Of a DNA stretch of 64,000 nucleotides, positions 1 to 11,661 are shown in pieces. This DNA comes from Mycobacterium sp. 852002-51961_SCH5331710 (lineage in GTDB: Bacteria > Actinomycetota > Actinomycetes > Mycobacteriales > Mycobacteriaceae). Within the stretch, counting starts at the first letter, position 1. Each line of letters starts with the position of its first letter. The stretch covers positions 16,644 through 80,643 of the forward strand of contig NZ_LZSQ01000020.1 in the NCBI RefSeq assembly GCF_001665535.1, written 5' to 3'. The position numbers were made by a program, and so were the translations under genes. The notes beneath the pieces are model-generated. The model was not told the origin of the DNA, did no database searches, and saw only the letters and a list, made by a program, of their open reading frames with translations.

Positions 1-31
1 ACTGGACACGTGAGCGTGGACGTCGCTCTGG

Positions 32-104
32 AGCCACCTAGGAGAATCGAACTCCTGACCTGCTCATTACGAGTGAGCCGCTCTGCCGACTGAGCTAAGG
101 TGGC
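32..104 (-). tRNA. tRNA-Thr (anticodon CGT)
   Basis: Read on the minus strand this 73-nt stretch folds as a full cloverleaf: acceptor stem GCCACCT/AGGTGGC, D-arm GCTC/GAGC, anticodon stem GCTCA/TGAGC around loop CTCGTAA, and T-arm AGGAG-TTCGATT-CTCCT. The anticodon at loop positions 34-36 is CGT, which reads the threonine codon ACG. No CCA is encoded. It lies just downstream of holB on the same strand. Confidence 0.96.
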
Positions 105-173
105 GTGCCCGGCTCACACATGTGTCAGCCACAGGCGGGACGAGTCTACGGCAGGGCCCGCCGCCGACCCAAC

Positions 174-1382
174 TCAGTCGCGCAGCGCCCGTCCGACCGT
201 CGCCACCATCGCGTCGACCGCGAACTTCGGCTTGACGTTGACCGCCAGCGCCTCGCGGCACTCCAGCACAGCTTCGATGCACCGCAACAGCTTGTCCGGC
301 GGTGCGTGCGCGGCCAACCTGGCGATCTCCTCGCCCATGTCGGGATGGTTGTGCGCAACGCCGCCCGCGTTCGATGCCACCAGCAGCGCGTCGCGGAAGT
401 AGGTGGCCAGGTCGATCAGCGCCCGGTCGAGGGAGTCGCGCGAGGCGCGCGTCTTGCGCGACTTCTGCCGCCGCTCAAGGGCACTCAGCGCGCCCGCCGC
501 CCCGCGCAGCGAACCGGCCGTCCCCTTGCCGGTGCCGCCGGCCCCGAGCGCGGTCCGCAATTCCTCGGTCTCGGCCTCGTTGCGCTCCACCGTCAACGCC
601 AGCGCCTCGTCCTCGGCGGTCTTCACCAACTCCTCCGCCGCGGCGTAGGCGCGCGACGGCGTCGCCGCGTCCCGCGCCAGCCCCAGCGCCCGTTTCCGGC
701 GCTCCCGGGCCGTCTCGTCGGTGGCCAGGCGCCGGGCCCGCCCGACATGACCGCCGCTGACCGAGGCCGCCCATCGCGCATCGGCCTCCGGAAGCCCGTC
801 GCTGTCCATCAGCACACCGGCGATCGCGTCCACGGTCGGCGTCACCAATGCGACATGACGGCAGCGCGACCGCAGCGTGATCGCGATGTCCTCCGGATCC
901 ACCGACGGCGCGCACAGCAGGAACACCGTCGACGGCGGCGGTTCCTCGACCACCTTCAGCAGCGCGTTCGCCGCGCCCTCGGTCAACCGGTCGGCATCCT
1001 CGATGAGCACGACCTGCCAGCGCCCGGTTCCCGGCCGCCGCGATGCGATCTGGACGATCGTGCGCATCTCGTCGACACCGATCGACAGCCCCTCGGGGAC
1101 GATCCGCCGCACGTCGGCGTGGGTGCCGGCCATCGTCGTCGTGCAGGCCCGGCACTCCCCGCACCCAGGCACGCCGTCGGACGTGCACTGCAACGCGGCG
1201 GCGAAGCACAGCGCCGCCACCGACCGGCCCGAACCCGGCGGGCCGGTGATCAGCCAAGCGTGTGTCATGGTCCCGATCGCCGCCCCGCTGTGAGCCGCCT
1301 CACCACGCGCCGCGCGCGCCGCGGCCACCAACTCGGCCTCAACGGCCTGCTGACCCACCAGACGCGAGAAAACACCGCCCAT
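174..1382 (-). CDS. holB: DNA polymerase III subunit delta' (clamp-loader ATPase)
   Basis: Clamp-loader subunit that helps place the beta sliding clamp on primed DNA in the replisome. The 402-aa protein begins at the ATG giving MGGVFSRLVGQ; an in-frame extension upstream is a shadow reading into the cyclase gene. Visible are a P-loop GPPGSGRS at residues 47-54, a C-X7-C-X2-C-X2-C zinc module at residues 66-80, a Walker-B-like VLIEDADRL and the SRC motif of clamp-loader AAA+ proteins. The P-loop looks intact, unlike in E. coli delta'. It is divergent from the cyclase gene and matches Rv3644c by content and position. Confidence 0.93.
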   Translation of the reverse strand: MGGVFSRLVGQQAVEAELVAAARAARGEAAHSGAAIGTMTHAWLITGPPGSGRSVAALCFAAALQCTSDGVPGCGECRACTTTMAGTHADVRRIVPEGLSIGVDEMRTIVQIASRRPGTGRWQVVLIEDADRLTEGAANALLKVVEEPPPSTVFLLCAPSVDPEDIAITLRSRCRHVALVTPTVDAIAGVLMDSDGLPEADARWAASVSGGHVGRARRLATDETARERRKRALGLARDAATPSRAYAAAEELVKTAEDEALALTVERNEAETEELRTALGAGGTGKGTAGSLRGAAGALSALERRQKSRKTRASRDSLDRALIDLATYFRDALLVASNAGGVAHNHPDMGEEIARLAAHAPPDKLLRCIEAVLECREALAVNVKPKFAVDAMVATVGRALRD

Positions 1383-1464
1383 CGGAGATAACAGTAATGC
1401 TGCGAACCGACACGTCCGTCTCACAGCACCCGTACCCGTCGCCGATGCCCGATACGGTTGACGC

Positions 1465-3105
1465 GTGGCCATGGAAGAACGACCGATCGGGCGAATCAGC
1501 GCATTCGTCCGGTGGGCCGCGCGCACCCCGTGGCCGGTGTTCACGCTGGGCATGGTGCAGGCCGACATCATCGGCGCCCTGTTGGTCCTGAGCTTCCTGC
1601 GATTCGGCCTGCCACCCGAGGACCGCATCCAGCTGCAGGATCTGCCCGCCTTCAACCTGGCGGTCTTCCTCGGCTTCCTTTTCGTCTCCTTCACCGTCGC
1701 CGCGTACTGGAGCCTGCGGCTGCTGATCCCGGTCATGCGATGGCAGCGCCGCGACATGCTGCTCGGCGACCGGGACCCGGCCGACACCGAGGTGGCGCGC
1801 ACCCGCGCGCTGAAAATGCCGTTCTACCGGTCGGTGATCAACGTCGCGAACTGGTTCCTGGGCTCGGTGGTGTTCATCGTCGCGAGCTGGCCGGTGGCCA
1901 GTAAGTCGGCGCCGGTGGTCGCGGTCGCCACGGGGCTGGGTGCCACCGCGACGGCGATCATCGGCTACCTGCAGTCCGAACGCGTGCTGCGCCCCGTTGC
2001 GGTGGCCGCCCTCCGCGGCGGCGTCCCGGAGAACTTCCGCGCCCCCGGCGTGATCGCGCGGCAGGTGATGACGTGGGTGCTGTCCACCGCGGTCCCGATC
2101 ATCGCGATCGTGCTGGCGGTCGTGGCCAGCAAGTTCGAGATCCTCACCGCGCCCGCCGATCGGCTGACCACCCCGATCCTGATCCTGTCGATCTCCGCTC
2201 TGGTGGTCGGGCTGGCCGGCACCGTGCTGGTGGCGATGTCGATCGCCGACCCGCTGCGCCAGCTGCGCTGGGCGCTCGGCGAGGTGCAACGCGGCAACTA
2301 CAACGCCCACATGCAGATCTACGACGCCAGCGAGCTGGGCCTGCTGCAGGCCGGGTTCAACGACATGGTCCGCGACCTGGCCGAACGGCAACGGCTGCGC
2401 GACCTGTTCGGCCGGTACGTCGGCGAGGACGTGGCCCGGCGCGCGCTGGAGCGCGGGACCGAGCTCGGCGGGCAGGAACGCGACGTGGCGGTGCTGTTCG
2501 TCGACCTGGTGGGTTCGACGCAGCTGGCGGCGACCATCCCGGCCGCCGATGTCGTCAACCTGCTCAACGACTTCTTCCGCGTGGTGGTCGACACGGTCAA
2601 CCGGCACGGCGGCTTCGTCAACAAGTTTCAGGGCGACGCGGCGCTGGCCATCTTCGGCGCCCCGATCGAGCATCCCGACGCCTGCGGCGCCGCCCTTGCG
2701 GCCTCGCGCGAGCTGCACGACGAGCTCATCGAGGTGCTGGGCCAGACGGAGTTCGGGATCGGGGTGTCGGCGGGCCGGGCCATCGCCGGGCACATCGGCG
2801 CGCAGGCCCGCTTCGAGTACACGGTCATCGGTGACCCCGTCAACGAAGCGGCGCGGCTGACCGAGTTGGCCAAGCTCGAGGAGGGGCACGTGCTCGCCTC
2901 GGCGATCGCGGTCAGCGGGGCTCTCGACGCCGAGGCACTGTGCTGGGATGTCGGCGAGATCGTCGAACTGCGGGGCCGTGTCGCCCCGACGCAGTTGGCC
3001 AGGCCGCTGAACCTGGCATCGACCGACCGCACCGAGCGGAACGATACTGACGCCGAGGTCGAGCAAGACGCCGAACGTGAGGTGGTGTCCGAGGATTCGC
3101 GCTGA
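1465..3105 (+). CDS. membrane class III adenylate cyclase with HAMP domain (Rv3645-like)
   Basis: Makes cAMP from ATP at the cytoplasmic membrane. The 546-aa protein has about six N-terminal hydrophobic segments (residues 20-260), a HAMP linker starting around the SIADPLRQLRWALGEV stretch, and a C-terminal class III cyclase domain. The metal-binding Asp lies in FVDLVGST near residue 345, the substrate Lys and second metal Asp in NKFQGD near 387, and the Asp/Asn/Arg of GDPVNEAARL near 455-463, so all catalytic residues are present. Start is GTG 1465, with ATG 1471 as an alternative. It converges on topA with 27 bp between stops. In M. tuberculosis Rv3645 is a main source of cAMP; here the CRP gene lies 24 kb downstream. 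Confidence 0.93.
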   Translation: MAMEERPIGRISAFVRWAARTPWPVFTLGMVQADIIGALLVLSFLRFGLPPEDRIQLQDLPAFNLAVFLGFLFVSFTVAAYWSLRLLIPVMRWQRRDMLLGDRDPADTEVARTRALKMPFYRSVINVANWFLGSVVFIVASWPVASKSAPVVAVATGLGATATAIIGYLQSERVLRPVAVAALRGGVPENFRAPGVIARQVMTWVLSTAVPIIAIVLAVVASKFEILTAPADRLTTPILILSISALVVGLAGTVLVAMSIADPLRQLRWALGEVQRGNYNAHMQIYDASELGLLQAGFNDMVRDLAERQRLRDLFGRYVGEDVARRALERGTELGGQERDVAVLFVDLVGSTQLAATIPAADVVNLLNDFFRVVVDTVNRHGGFVNKFQGDAALAIFGAPIEHPDACGAALAASRELHDELIEVLGQTEFGIGVSAGRAIAGHIGAQARFEYTVIGDPVNEAARLTELAKLEEGHVLASAIAVSGALDAEALCWDVGEIVELRGRVAPTQLARPLNLASTDRTERNDTDAEVEQDAEREVVSEDSR

Positions 3106-3132
3106 CCCCGAGCACGTCCGCGCGTTCGCGGA

Positions 3133-5931
<2,799 letters not shown>

Positions 5932-6065
5932 CTTTTACTTACGCTCCACTTCTTCGGTCGCCCACAGCGCAGATTCCGTACTCGACGGCGCTTCGACCCT
6001 GTCGGCAACTGACAATTTCGCACCCCGCGCGAGCCGACGCAAACTGACCCCCCTCGCAACGGCCG

Positions 6066-6656
6066 TCAGACCCGCGGCCATTCTCCGAACGCCTCCACAC
6101 TCCCCGGAGGTTCCCCCACGTTCTCTACCAGGCGCGATAGCCGTCGTCTACCGCTGATCCTCAGCGCCGGGCGCGACCCGCGGGTCCCGATCAGCGTCGG
6201 CGCGATTCCCACCCGCATCATCGCCGACGCCAGGGGCGAATGCGTGTCGGGCGCGTGCGGGTCCAGGCCGAGCAGGTAGCGGTCGGCCTCCGGCGTGCCC
6301 GCGGCCAGTGTCCAGGCACGCAGCTCACGCGGACCGGGCAGCCAGTTGGGCGGAACGGTCTTGACTGCGCCTCGGGTCCACTCCGAGGCGATGCCGACCA
6401 GCCGGGGGTCGACCGCGGTGCGCACCAGCGGGGTGTTCTCGTCGGTGCGGGCGATCTCGGGCTGCAGACCGGCCTCGACGATCATCTCGGCGAGCGCCTC
6501 CGCCCGCCACAGCCGCTCGACGACGACCGACAGCCGCGCACCCTGCTCGCCGCCCGAGCCCACCACAACCACTTGGCCCGGCCCAGCGAGCAGCCCGGTG
6601 AGGTCGGCGACCGCGGGGGGCACCGACTCCGCCGAGAAGAACGACAGCTGGCTCAC
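6066..6656 (-). CDS. conserved mycobacterial protein (Rv3647c-like)
   Basis: A 196-aa protein of unknown function, conserved between topA and cspA in mycobacteria. It starts at GTG with MSQLSFFSAESVPPAVADL. A Gly-rich segment GQVVVVGSGGEQGARLSVVV suggests a Rossmann-type alpha/beta core, but no catalytic motif can be named. No signal peptide or membrane segment is visible. It is co-directional with topA (134 bp gap) and lies 130 bp downstream of cspA. Confidence 0.8.
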   Translation of the reverse strand: MSQLSFFSAESVPPAVADLTGLLAGPGQVVVVGSGGEQGARLSVVVERLWRAEALAEMIVEAGLQPEIARTDENTPLVRTAVDPRLVGIASEWTRGAVKTVPPNWLPGPRELRAWTLAAGTPEADRYLLGLDPHAPDTHSPLASAMMRVGIAPTLIGTRGSRPALRISGRRRLSRLVENVGEPPGSVEAFGEWPRV

Positions 6657-6722
6657 GAATCGACAGTAAGCCAGTCACCGGCGTCTGCCGCGGCGGCCGT
6701 GCCGTAGCGCGCCGGAATAGCG

Positions 6723-6763
6723 AACACCCCGCGGCTGCCGATTCTCGACGCTCGCGGGGTGTT
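6723..6763 (-). terminator. hairpin downstream of cspA
   Basis: Inverted repeat with 11-bp perfect arms: AACACCCCGCG at 6723-6733 and CGCGGGGTGTT at 6753-6763, about 25 bp past the cspA stop. There is no long T run, as is usual for mycobacterial intrinsic terminators. It could also act as a 3'-end stabiliser. Confidence 0.6.
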
Positions 6764-6786
6764 GCCTTTCGATCGTGTTGGTCGCT

Positions 6787-6990
6787 CTAGACGGCCCGAA
6801 CACCGGTGGCCTGGGGCCCCTTGGGGCTCTGGCCAACCTCGAACTCGACCTTCTGGTTCTCCTCCAGGGTGCGGAAGCCGCTGCCCTGAATCTCCGTGTA
6901 GTGGACAAAAACGTCGGCGGAGCCGTCCTCCGGGGCGATGAAGCCGAAGCCCTTCTCCGCGTTGAACCACTTCACAGTTCCCTGTGGCAT
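6787..6990 (-). CDS. cspA: cold-shock protein CspA
   Basis: A 67-aa single cold-shock domain, a five-stranded OB-fold that binds single-stranded RNA/DNA and acts as an RNA chaperone. RNP1 (KGFGFI, about residues 13-18) and RNP2 (VFVHY) are intact. ATG 6990 gives [10 protein letters not shown] and has an AGGA-type site just upstream; the longer in-frame reading to 7188 is leader. The untranslated region to the divergent helicase gene is 278 bp, so the mRNA probably has a long 5' leader, as is common for csp genes. A hairpin follows the gene. Confidence 0.95.
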   Translation of the reverse strand: MPQGTVKWFNAEKGFGFIAPEDGSADVFVHYTEIQGSGFRTLEENQKVEFEVGQSPKGPQATGVRAV

Positions 6991-7268
6991 TTCCTGTTGT
7001 TTCCTTCTCTTATTCACCGGGTGCGGTCCACCGTGTTTCGGTACACCGGGCCCGTTCCGACCGCTCTCCTTCGTGGAAGCTCGGAACTCAACCCGACCTA
7101 CAACCCTCGCAGGAACCGCGATCGCAACGACGATCCTGCGAGTGCTAATACACGAACACAGAAGCTGCGACCGCGATAAGTCAATCACGTTCGTGGCTGC
7201 GGCGACAGTCTCGGCGTTTCAAATCGGCAACAATTCACCTAAACAGGAGTCTCGAGGAGGAACGATCG

Positions 7269-9596
7269 ATGGCTGATTTCGGCCGCGAGCTGCTCGCGTG
7301 CGCGGTCGAAGGCACGGTCGGCGCCGGCCCGAACCCGCTGCGCCACGTGGCGGATATCCCGCCGCGCACGGGGCGTCCGATGAAGTGGCCGCACTGGGCC
7401 GACCCAGATGTGGTGCGGGCGTTTGTTGATCGGGGTATCGAGGCTCCGTGGTCACATCAGGTCGCCGCCGCCGAACTCGCACACGACGGACGCCATGTCG
7501 TGCTGTGCACCGGCACCGCGTCGGGCAAGTCGCTCGCCTACCAGTTGCCGATATTGACAGACCTGAAGGCAAATTCGCGGGCCCGGGTGCTCTATCTGTC
7601 GCCGACCAAGGCGCTCGGCCACGACCAGCTGCGCGCCGCGGTGACGCTCACCGAGGCCGTGGGGTTGGCCGATGCCGCCCCGTGCGCCTACGACGGCGAC
7701 AGCCACAGCGACGTGCGACGGTTCGCGCGGGAGCGATCGCGGTGGATCTTCTCCAACCCCGACATGATCCACCTGTCGCTGTTGCGCAACCACGCTCGAT
7801 GGGCGATGTTCCTGTGCAACCTGCGCTACATCGTCGTCGACGAATGCCATTACTACCGCGGGATATTTGGCTCGAACGTGGCGATGGTGCTTCGCCGGCT
7901 GCTGCGCTTGTGTGCGCGATATTCGCCGAACGGCGACGTGCCGACCGTGATATTCGCCAGCGCCACGACCGCATCGCCGGCGCAGACCGCCTCCGAGTTG
8001 ATCGGACAGACGGTCGAAGAGGTTACCGAGGACGGTTCACCGCAGGGCGCGCGCACCGTGGCGTTGTGGGAACCTCCACTGCTCGACGACCTGGTGGGTG
8101 AGAACGGGGCGCCAGTAAGGCGTTCGGCGGGAGCCGAGGCCGCCAGCGTGATGGCCGACCTGGTCGCCGAGGGCGCGCGGCTGCTCACCTTCGTGCGGTC
8201 ACGACGCGGCGCCGAACTCACCGCGTTGGGCGCGCGGGCCCGATTGGGCGAACTCGCACCGGATCTCGCCGACCGGGTCGCGTCGTATCGTGCGGGCTAT
8301 CTTTCCGAGGATCGCCGGGCGCTCGAACGCGCGCTGGCCGACGGTGAGCTGCGGGGGTTGGCGACGACGAACGCGTTGGAGCTCGGCGTCGACATCGCCG
8401 GGCTGGACGCCGTTGTGCTCGCCGGGTTCCCGGGCACCGTGACCTCGTTCTGGCAACAGGCGGGCCGGTCGGGGCGCCGCGGGCAGGGGGCGCTGATCGT
8501 GTTGATCGCCCGCGACGATCCGCTCGACACATACCTGGTGCACCACCCGTCCGCACTGCTGGACAAGCCCATCGAACGCGTGGTCATCGATCCGACCAAC
8601 CCGTATGTGCTTGGGCCGCAACTGCTCTGCGCTGCCGCCGAACTGCCGCTCACCGACGCGGAGGTGCGGTTGTGGAACGCCGAGGAGGTCGCCGCGGCTC
8701 TCGTGGACGACGGACTGTTGCGGCGACGGGCCAACGGTTACTTCCCCACTCCGGGCATGGACCCGCATCCGGCCGTCGACATCCGGGGGTCGTCGGGCGG
8801 CCAGATCGCGATCCTGGAGGCGGGCACGGGACGCATGCTCGGCAGCACTGGCGCGGGGCAGGCGCCGGCTTCGATCCACCCGGGCGCGGTGTATCTGCAT
8901 CAGGGCGAGACCTACGTCGTCGACTCGCTCGACTTCGAGGACGGCGTGGCCTTCGTGCACGCCGACGACCCGGGTTACACCACATCGGCGCGGGAGATCA
9001 CCGACATCTCGGTCACCGGTGCCGGCAAGCGAAAGACGTTCGGCGCGGTCACTGTTGGCCTCGTGCCGGTGTCGGTCACCAATACCGTGATCGGATATCT
9101 GCGGCGTCAACTGACGGGCGAGGTGATCGACTTCGTCGAGCTGGAGATGCCCACCCGCACGCTCGAGACGATGGCGGTGATGTGCACGATCACGCCAGAG
9201 GCGTTAGAGCACAACGGAATCGATTTTCTTCACGTGCCCGGCGCGCTTCATGCCGCAGAACATGCCGCTATCGGCCTCCTGCCGTTGGTCGCCAGTTGCG
9301 ACCGCGGCGACATCGGCGGAGTCTCGACGGCGGTGGGACCGGTGCAGGGATTGCCGACGATCTTCGTCTACGACGGTTATCCCGGGGGTGCGGGTTTCGC
9401 CGACCGCGGCTACCACCGGCTGACCACGTGGTGGGCCGCGACGGCCGATGCGATCGAGGCATGCGAATGCCCTGCGGGCTGCCCGTCGTGCGTGCAGTCG
9501 CCCAAGTGCGGCAACGGCAACGACCCGCTGGACAAGGAAGGCGCGGTGCGCGTGTTGCGGCTGGTCCTCGGCGAAATTGCCGATCACTCGCTGTGA
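7269..9596 (+). CDS. sftH: superfamily II DNA helicase, SftH/MrfA type (Rv3649-like)
   Basis: A DNA-dependent ATPase and 3'-5' helicase of the clade characterised as SftH in M. smegmatis and MrfA in B. subtilis, the latter acting in DNA-damage repair. The 775-aa protein has a Walker A CTGTASGKS (about residues 79-87), a DECH box in VVDECHYYRG (about 189), a helicase C-lobe with QQAGRSGRRGQG, and a C-terminal DUF1998-type region ending in a Cys cluster, CECPAGCPSCVQSPKCG (about residues 732-748), that probably binds a metal. Start ATG is preceded by GGAGG. It is transcribed away from cspA. Confidence 0.9.
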   Translation: MADFGRELLACAVEGTVGAGPNPLRHVADIPPRTGRPMKWPHWADPDVVRAFVDRGIEAPWSHQVAAAELAHDGRHVVLCTGTASGKSLAYQLPILTDLKANSRARVLYLSPTKALGHDQLRAAVTLTEAVGLADAAPCAYDGDSHSDVRRFARERSRWIFSNPDMIHLSLLRNHARWAMFLCNLRYIVVDECHYYRGIFGSNVAMVLRRLLRLCARYSPNGDVPTVIFASATTASPAQTASELIGQTVEEVTEDGSPQGARTVALWEPPLLDDLVGENGAPVRRSAGAEAASVMADLVAEGARLLTFVRSRRGAELTALGARARLGELAPDLADRVASYRAGYLSEDRRALERALADGELRGLATTNALELGVDIAGLDAVVLAGFPGTVTSFWQQAGRSGRRGQGALIVLIARDDPLDTYLVHHPSALLDKPIERVVIDPTNPYVLGPQLLCAAAELPLTDAEVRLWNAEEVAAALVDDGLLRRRANGYFPTPGMDPHPAVDIRGSSGGQIAILEAGTGRMLGSTGAGQAPASIHPGAVYLHQGETYVVDSLDFEDGVAFVHADDPGYTTSAREITDISVTGAGKRKTFGAVTVGLVPVSVTNTVIGYLRRQLTGEVIDFVELEMPTRTLETMAVMCTITPEALEHNGIDFLHVPGALHAAEHAAIGLLPLVASCDRGDIGGVSTAVGPVQGLPTIFVYDGYPGGAGFADRGYHRLTTWWAATADAIEACECPAGCPSCVQSPKCGNGNDPLDKEGAVRVLRLVLGEIADHSL

Positions 9597-9749
9597 ACCG
9601 GGGACATGGGCGATCGACCCCTCAACGATCGCCTCGCGGATTTCCGGGAACCGGCCCGGTCCAGCGAAAGCTACCGCCTCGGTGAAGGCCGTCGCAACCG
9701 CTACGAGAGCGCCACGAATCGCGTTCACCCGCGCCGGTAAAGTGGCCCC

Positions 9750-10775
9750 ATGAGCCACGACTGGCTGCTCGTGGAGACGCTGGGCAGCGAGCCCGCCGTG
9801 GTCGCGCAGGGTCGTCGCACTCAGGAACTGGTTCCGATCAGTGCTTTCCTGAGGCGTAATCCGCACCTGATGGCGGTTCAAACCGCGATCGGCGAAACGG
9901 TGCGCGCACGGCAGGGCTTGAGCAGCATCACGCCGAAGAACGACCGTGTCATTCGCACCGAGGTCGTGCAGATGACCGACGGCCGGATCCACGGCGTGCA
10001 CGTATGGATCGGCCCGCCCGATATGGAACCACCGGAGCGGCCGGTGCCCGGCCCGCTGGTCTGGGACCTCAACACCGGCATCGCGACGGCCACGCCGGAA
10101 TCATTGGTCAACAGTGGCTGGGACTCACCCCCGGAACCGACGCTGAACCGCACATTCGCCGACGACTTGCCGATGCGCGAACTCAACCCGAGCGAAGCCA
10201 GGGTCTTGACCATGGCGATCAAACGCGAACCGGGCGCGACGTTCTGCAGCACCTGGAACGTCACTGACCACCACGGCGAACCGATCAGTGTCGGCTTCGT
10301 CACGCGGACGGTGGCCGAATCCGACGAGGACGACGGCCCGGATCGATTGTTGTGCCGAGCGATGAACTGGCGCAGCGAGCGTGAAGAGGAGGCGCCGCAA
10401 CAGGATCGCCTCGCCCAGCGAATCCTCAACGGCTTGGCGCAGCCGGGTGTGCACCGCGCACTGGTGGACCCCAACAACTGGACCTTGCTGAAGTGGCTCG
10501 ACGATCCCGCTCCGTTCTTCGACTGGCGGGTGAGCCTGGCCGGTGAGCACGCGGTGCATCCCGACGACCGCGCCGAGATGGAGCGGATGGCAACGGAGTT
10601 CACCACCGGTATCGCCTCCGGTGTGCTGAGGATGACCGGTGTCGACCACGAGTGGGCACCGGTGCATGTCACCGTGAATCGCGTCGAACTCGACGACGAC
10701 GTGTACGCCGCGTTGGCGACGCTGCGCCGACCCAATGCCACCGAGATCGCCGGCTTGCAAGGACGCGAGACCTAG
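9750..10775 (+). CDS. Rv3651-like protein
   Basis: A 341-aa protein of the mycobacterial Rv3651 family, whose three-part structure includes GAF-like folds; its cellular role is not established. Start ATG gives MSHDWLLVETLGSEPAVVAQGR. There is no signal peptide or transmembrane segment. The C-terminal third has the acidic-aromatic pattern DPAPFFDWRVSLAG. It converges with the tad operon: its TAG stop and the opposing stop share the four bases CTAG at 10772-10775. Confidence 0.82.
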   Translation: MSHDWLLVETLGSEPAVVAQGRRTQELVPISAFLRRNPHLMAVQTAIGETVRARQGLSSITPKNDRVIRTEVVQMTDGRIHGVHVWIGPPDMEPPERPVPGPLVWDLNTGIATATPESLVNSGWDSPPEPTLNRTFADDLPMRELNPSEARVLTMAIKREPGATFCSTWNVTDHHGEPISVGFVTRTVAESDEDDGPDRLLCRAMNWRSEREEEAPQQDRLAQRILNGLAQPGVHRALVDPNNWTLLKWLDDPAPFFDWRVSLAGEHAVHPDDRAEMERMATEFTTGIASGVLRMTGVDHEWAPVHVTVNRVELDDDVYAALATLRRPNATEIAGLQGRET

Positions 10776-11185
10776 GTTCCCGCCGGCCCGGCGCGGGCCA
10801 GCGCACGCGCGGTGCCCACACCAAATCGGCCCAGTGTCACCGGAACCTGCACTGCGACAACGATATCGAGATCGTCTGCTTCGCACTGTGCCATCTCGGT
10901 CCGCATGGCTTCGGCCACGGCGGCGGCCCATGTGCAAGCCTCTCCGATTCCCGACGCGAACCGGCGTGCAGCGGCCAACGCCGCCAAATCCGCCGCCGCC
11001 TGGGCTCGGTGCCGGGCCGTCACCGCCACTCCGAGGTTAGCCGCGTAGACGGCGGTCGTCACCACCACGGCGATCATCGCGGCGGCGATCAGGCTTGCCG
11101 AACCTCGGTCAGCGCGAACCCGGTTCCACAGCCGCCACCGCTCGCGCCTCGACGGCGAGTCCGGGCAGCAGCGCCGAACGCGCAC
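10772..11185 (-). CDS. TadE-like secreted/membrane protein of the flp locus (Rv3654c-like)
   Basis: Last gene of the tad/flp operon, belonging to the 'helicase/secretion neighbourhood TadE-like' family. One hydrophobic helix (SASLIAAAMIAVVVTTAVYAANLG) opens the recognisable part, followed by RHRAQAAADLAALAAAR, typical of TadE/TadG-like minor pilins. The core is about 115 aa. The start is uncertain: the family-like part begins near 11119, where the codons are GTT and CTG, and the nearest in-frame GTG is 11185, used here. It overlaps the upstream TadE gene in another frame. Confidence 0.7.
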   Translation of the reverse strand: MRVRRCCPDSPSRRERWRLWNRVRADRGSASLIAAAMIAVVVTTAVYAANLGVAVTARHRAQAAADLAALAAARRFASGIGEACTWAAAVAEAMRTEMAQCEADDLDIVVAVQVPVTLGRFGVGTARALARAGPAGT

Positions 11186-11435
11186 TGACGGTGGAGACGA
11201 CGAACCGACCGTCGCGACGGATGTCGACGGTGGCTCCATCGGGCGCGAGGCCACGGGCAGTGTCGCGACCGTCGTCACCCCGGGCGGCGAGGCGCGCGGC
11301 CTCGCGCGCGGCGTCGACACATCGGATGTGCATCGACACCGCCGCGAGTCCGGCCACGCACAGCACGAGGACGCTGACCAGCGCGGCCACCGCGAACGCC
11401 GCCTCGACGGTGGCGCCACCACGCTCACCGACTAG
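11109..11435 (-). CDS. TadE-like minor pilin (Rv3655c-like), start unclear
   Basis: The recognisable TadE-family part runs from about GERGGATVEAAFAVAALVSV to the stop, roughly 108 residues. It has one N-terminal hydrophobic helix with a conserved Glu (TVEAAF) and a downstream CVDAAREAARLAARGD segment. It should be a pseudopilin-like component exported through the tad machinery. Position 11435 marks where the frame clears the pilin stop, not a start codon: there is no in-frame ATG, GTG or TTG near it. The first in-frame ATG is 11651, which would put the N-terminus inside the pilin gene in another frame. Confidence 0.65.
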   Translation of the reverse strand, partial: LVGERGGATVEAAFAVAALVSVLVLCVAGLAAVSMHIRCVDAAREAARLAARGDDGRDTARGLAPDGATVDIRRDGRFVVSTVSARSALLPGLAVEARAVAAVEPGSR

Positions 11436-11632
11436 ACGTTTGTCTTCAGCGCGCGGGTGATGATGTTGGTCAACGCGCTGACGATCGAGTCGCCGGTGAC
11501 GACCGTGTACAGGATCGCGCCGAACGCGGCGGCTGCGATCGTGCCGATCGCATACTCGACTGTCGACATCCCGTCGTCTGCAACGACCAGCAGGGTCAGT
11601 CGCGCCTGAAGCGCACGGATCTTGTTGTCCAC
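11432..11632 (-). CDS. Flp-type pilin, DUF4244 (Rv3656c-like)
   Basis: A 66-aa prepilin and probable major subunit of a thin Flp/Tad pilus. After a short basic leader comes a prepilin-peptidase-like site followed by GMSTVEYAIGTIAAAAFGAI (residues 21-40), with the Glu at the usual +5 position and a single hydrophobic helix. GTG 11632 is preceded by a purine-rich GGAAGGAAA site. It lies 29 bp downstream of the tadC-like gene. No prepilin peptidase gene is seen in the window. Confidence 0.87.
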   Translation of the reverse strand: MDNKIRALQARLTLLVVADDGMSTVEYAIGTIAAAAFGAILYTVVTGDSIVSALTNIITRALKTNV

Positions 11633-11661
11633 CCTCGTTTTTCCTTCCCACTCGCTGCCCT

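Noticed and set aside
105..1391. Long plus-strand open frame of 428 codons opposite holB
   Set aside because: It mirrors the minus-strand holB gene, is extremely Arg-rich and has no recognisable domain; such antisense frames are normal in 65-70% GC DNA.
8199..9110. Minus-strand 303-codon frame opposite the SftH-like helicase
   Set aside because: Composition is that of an antisense shadow (runs of Arg, His, Pro) and the helicase on the other strand is unmistakable.
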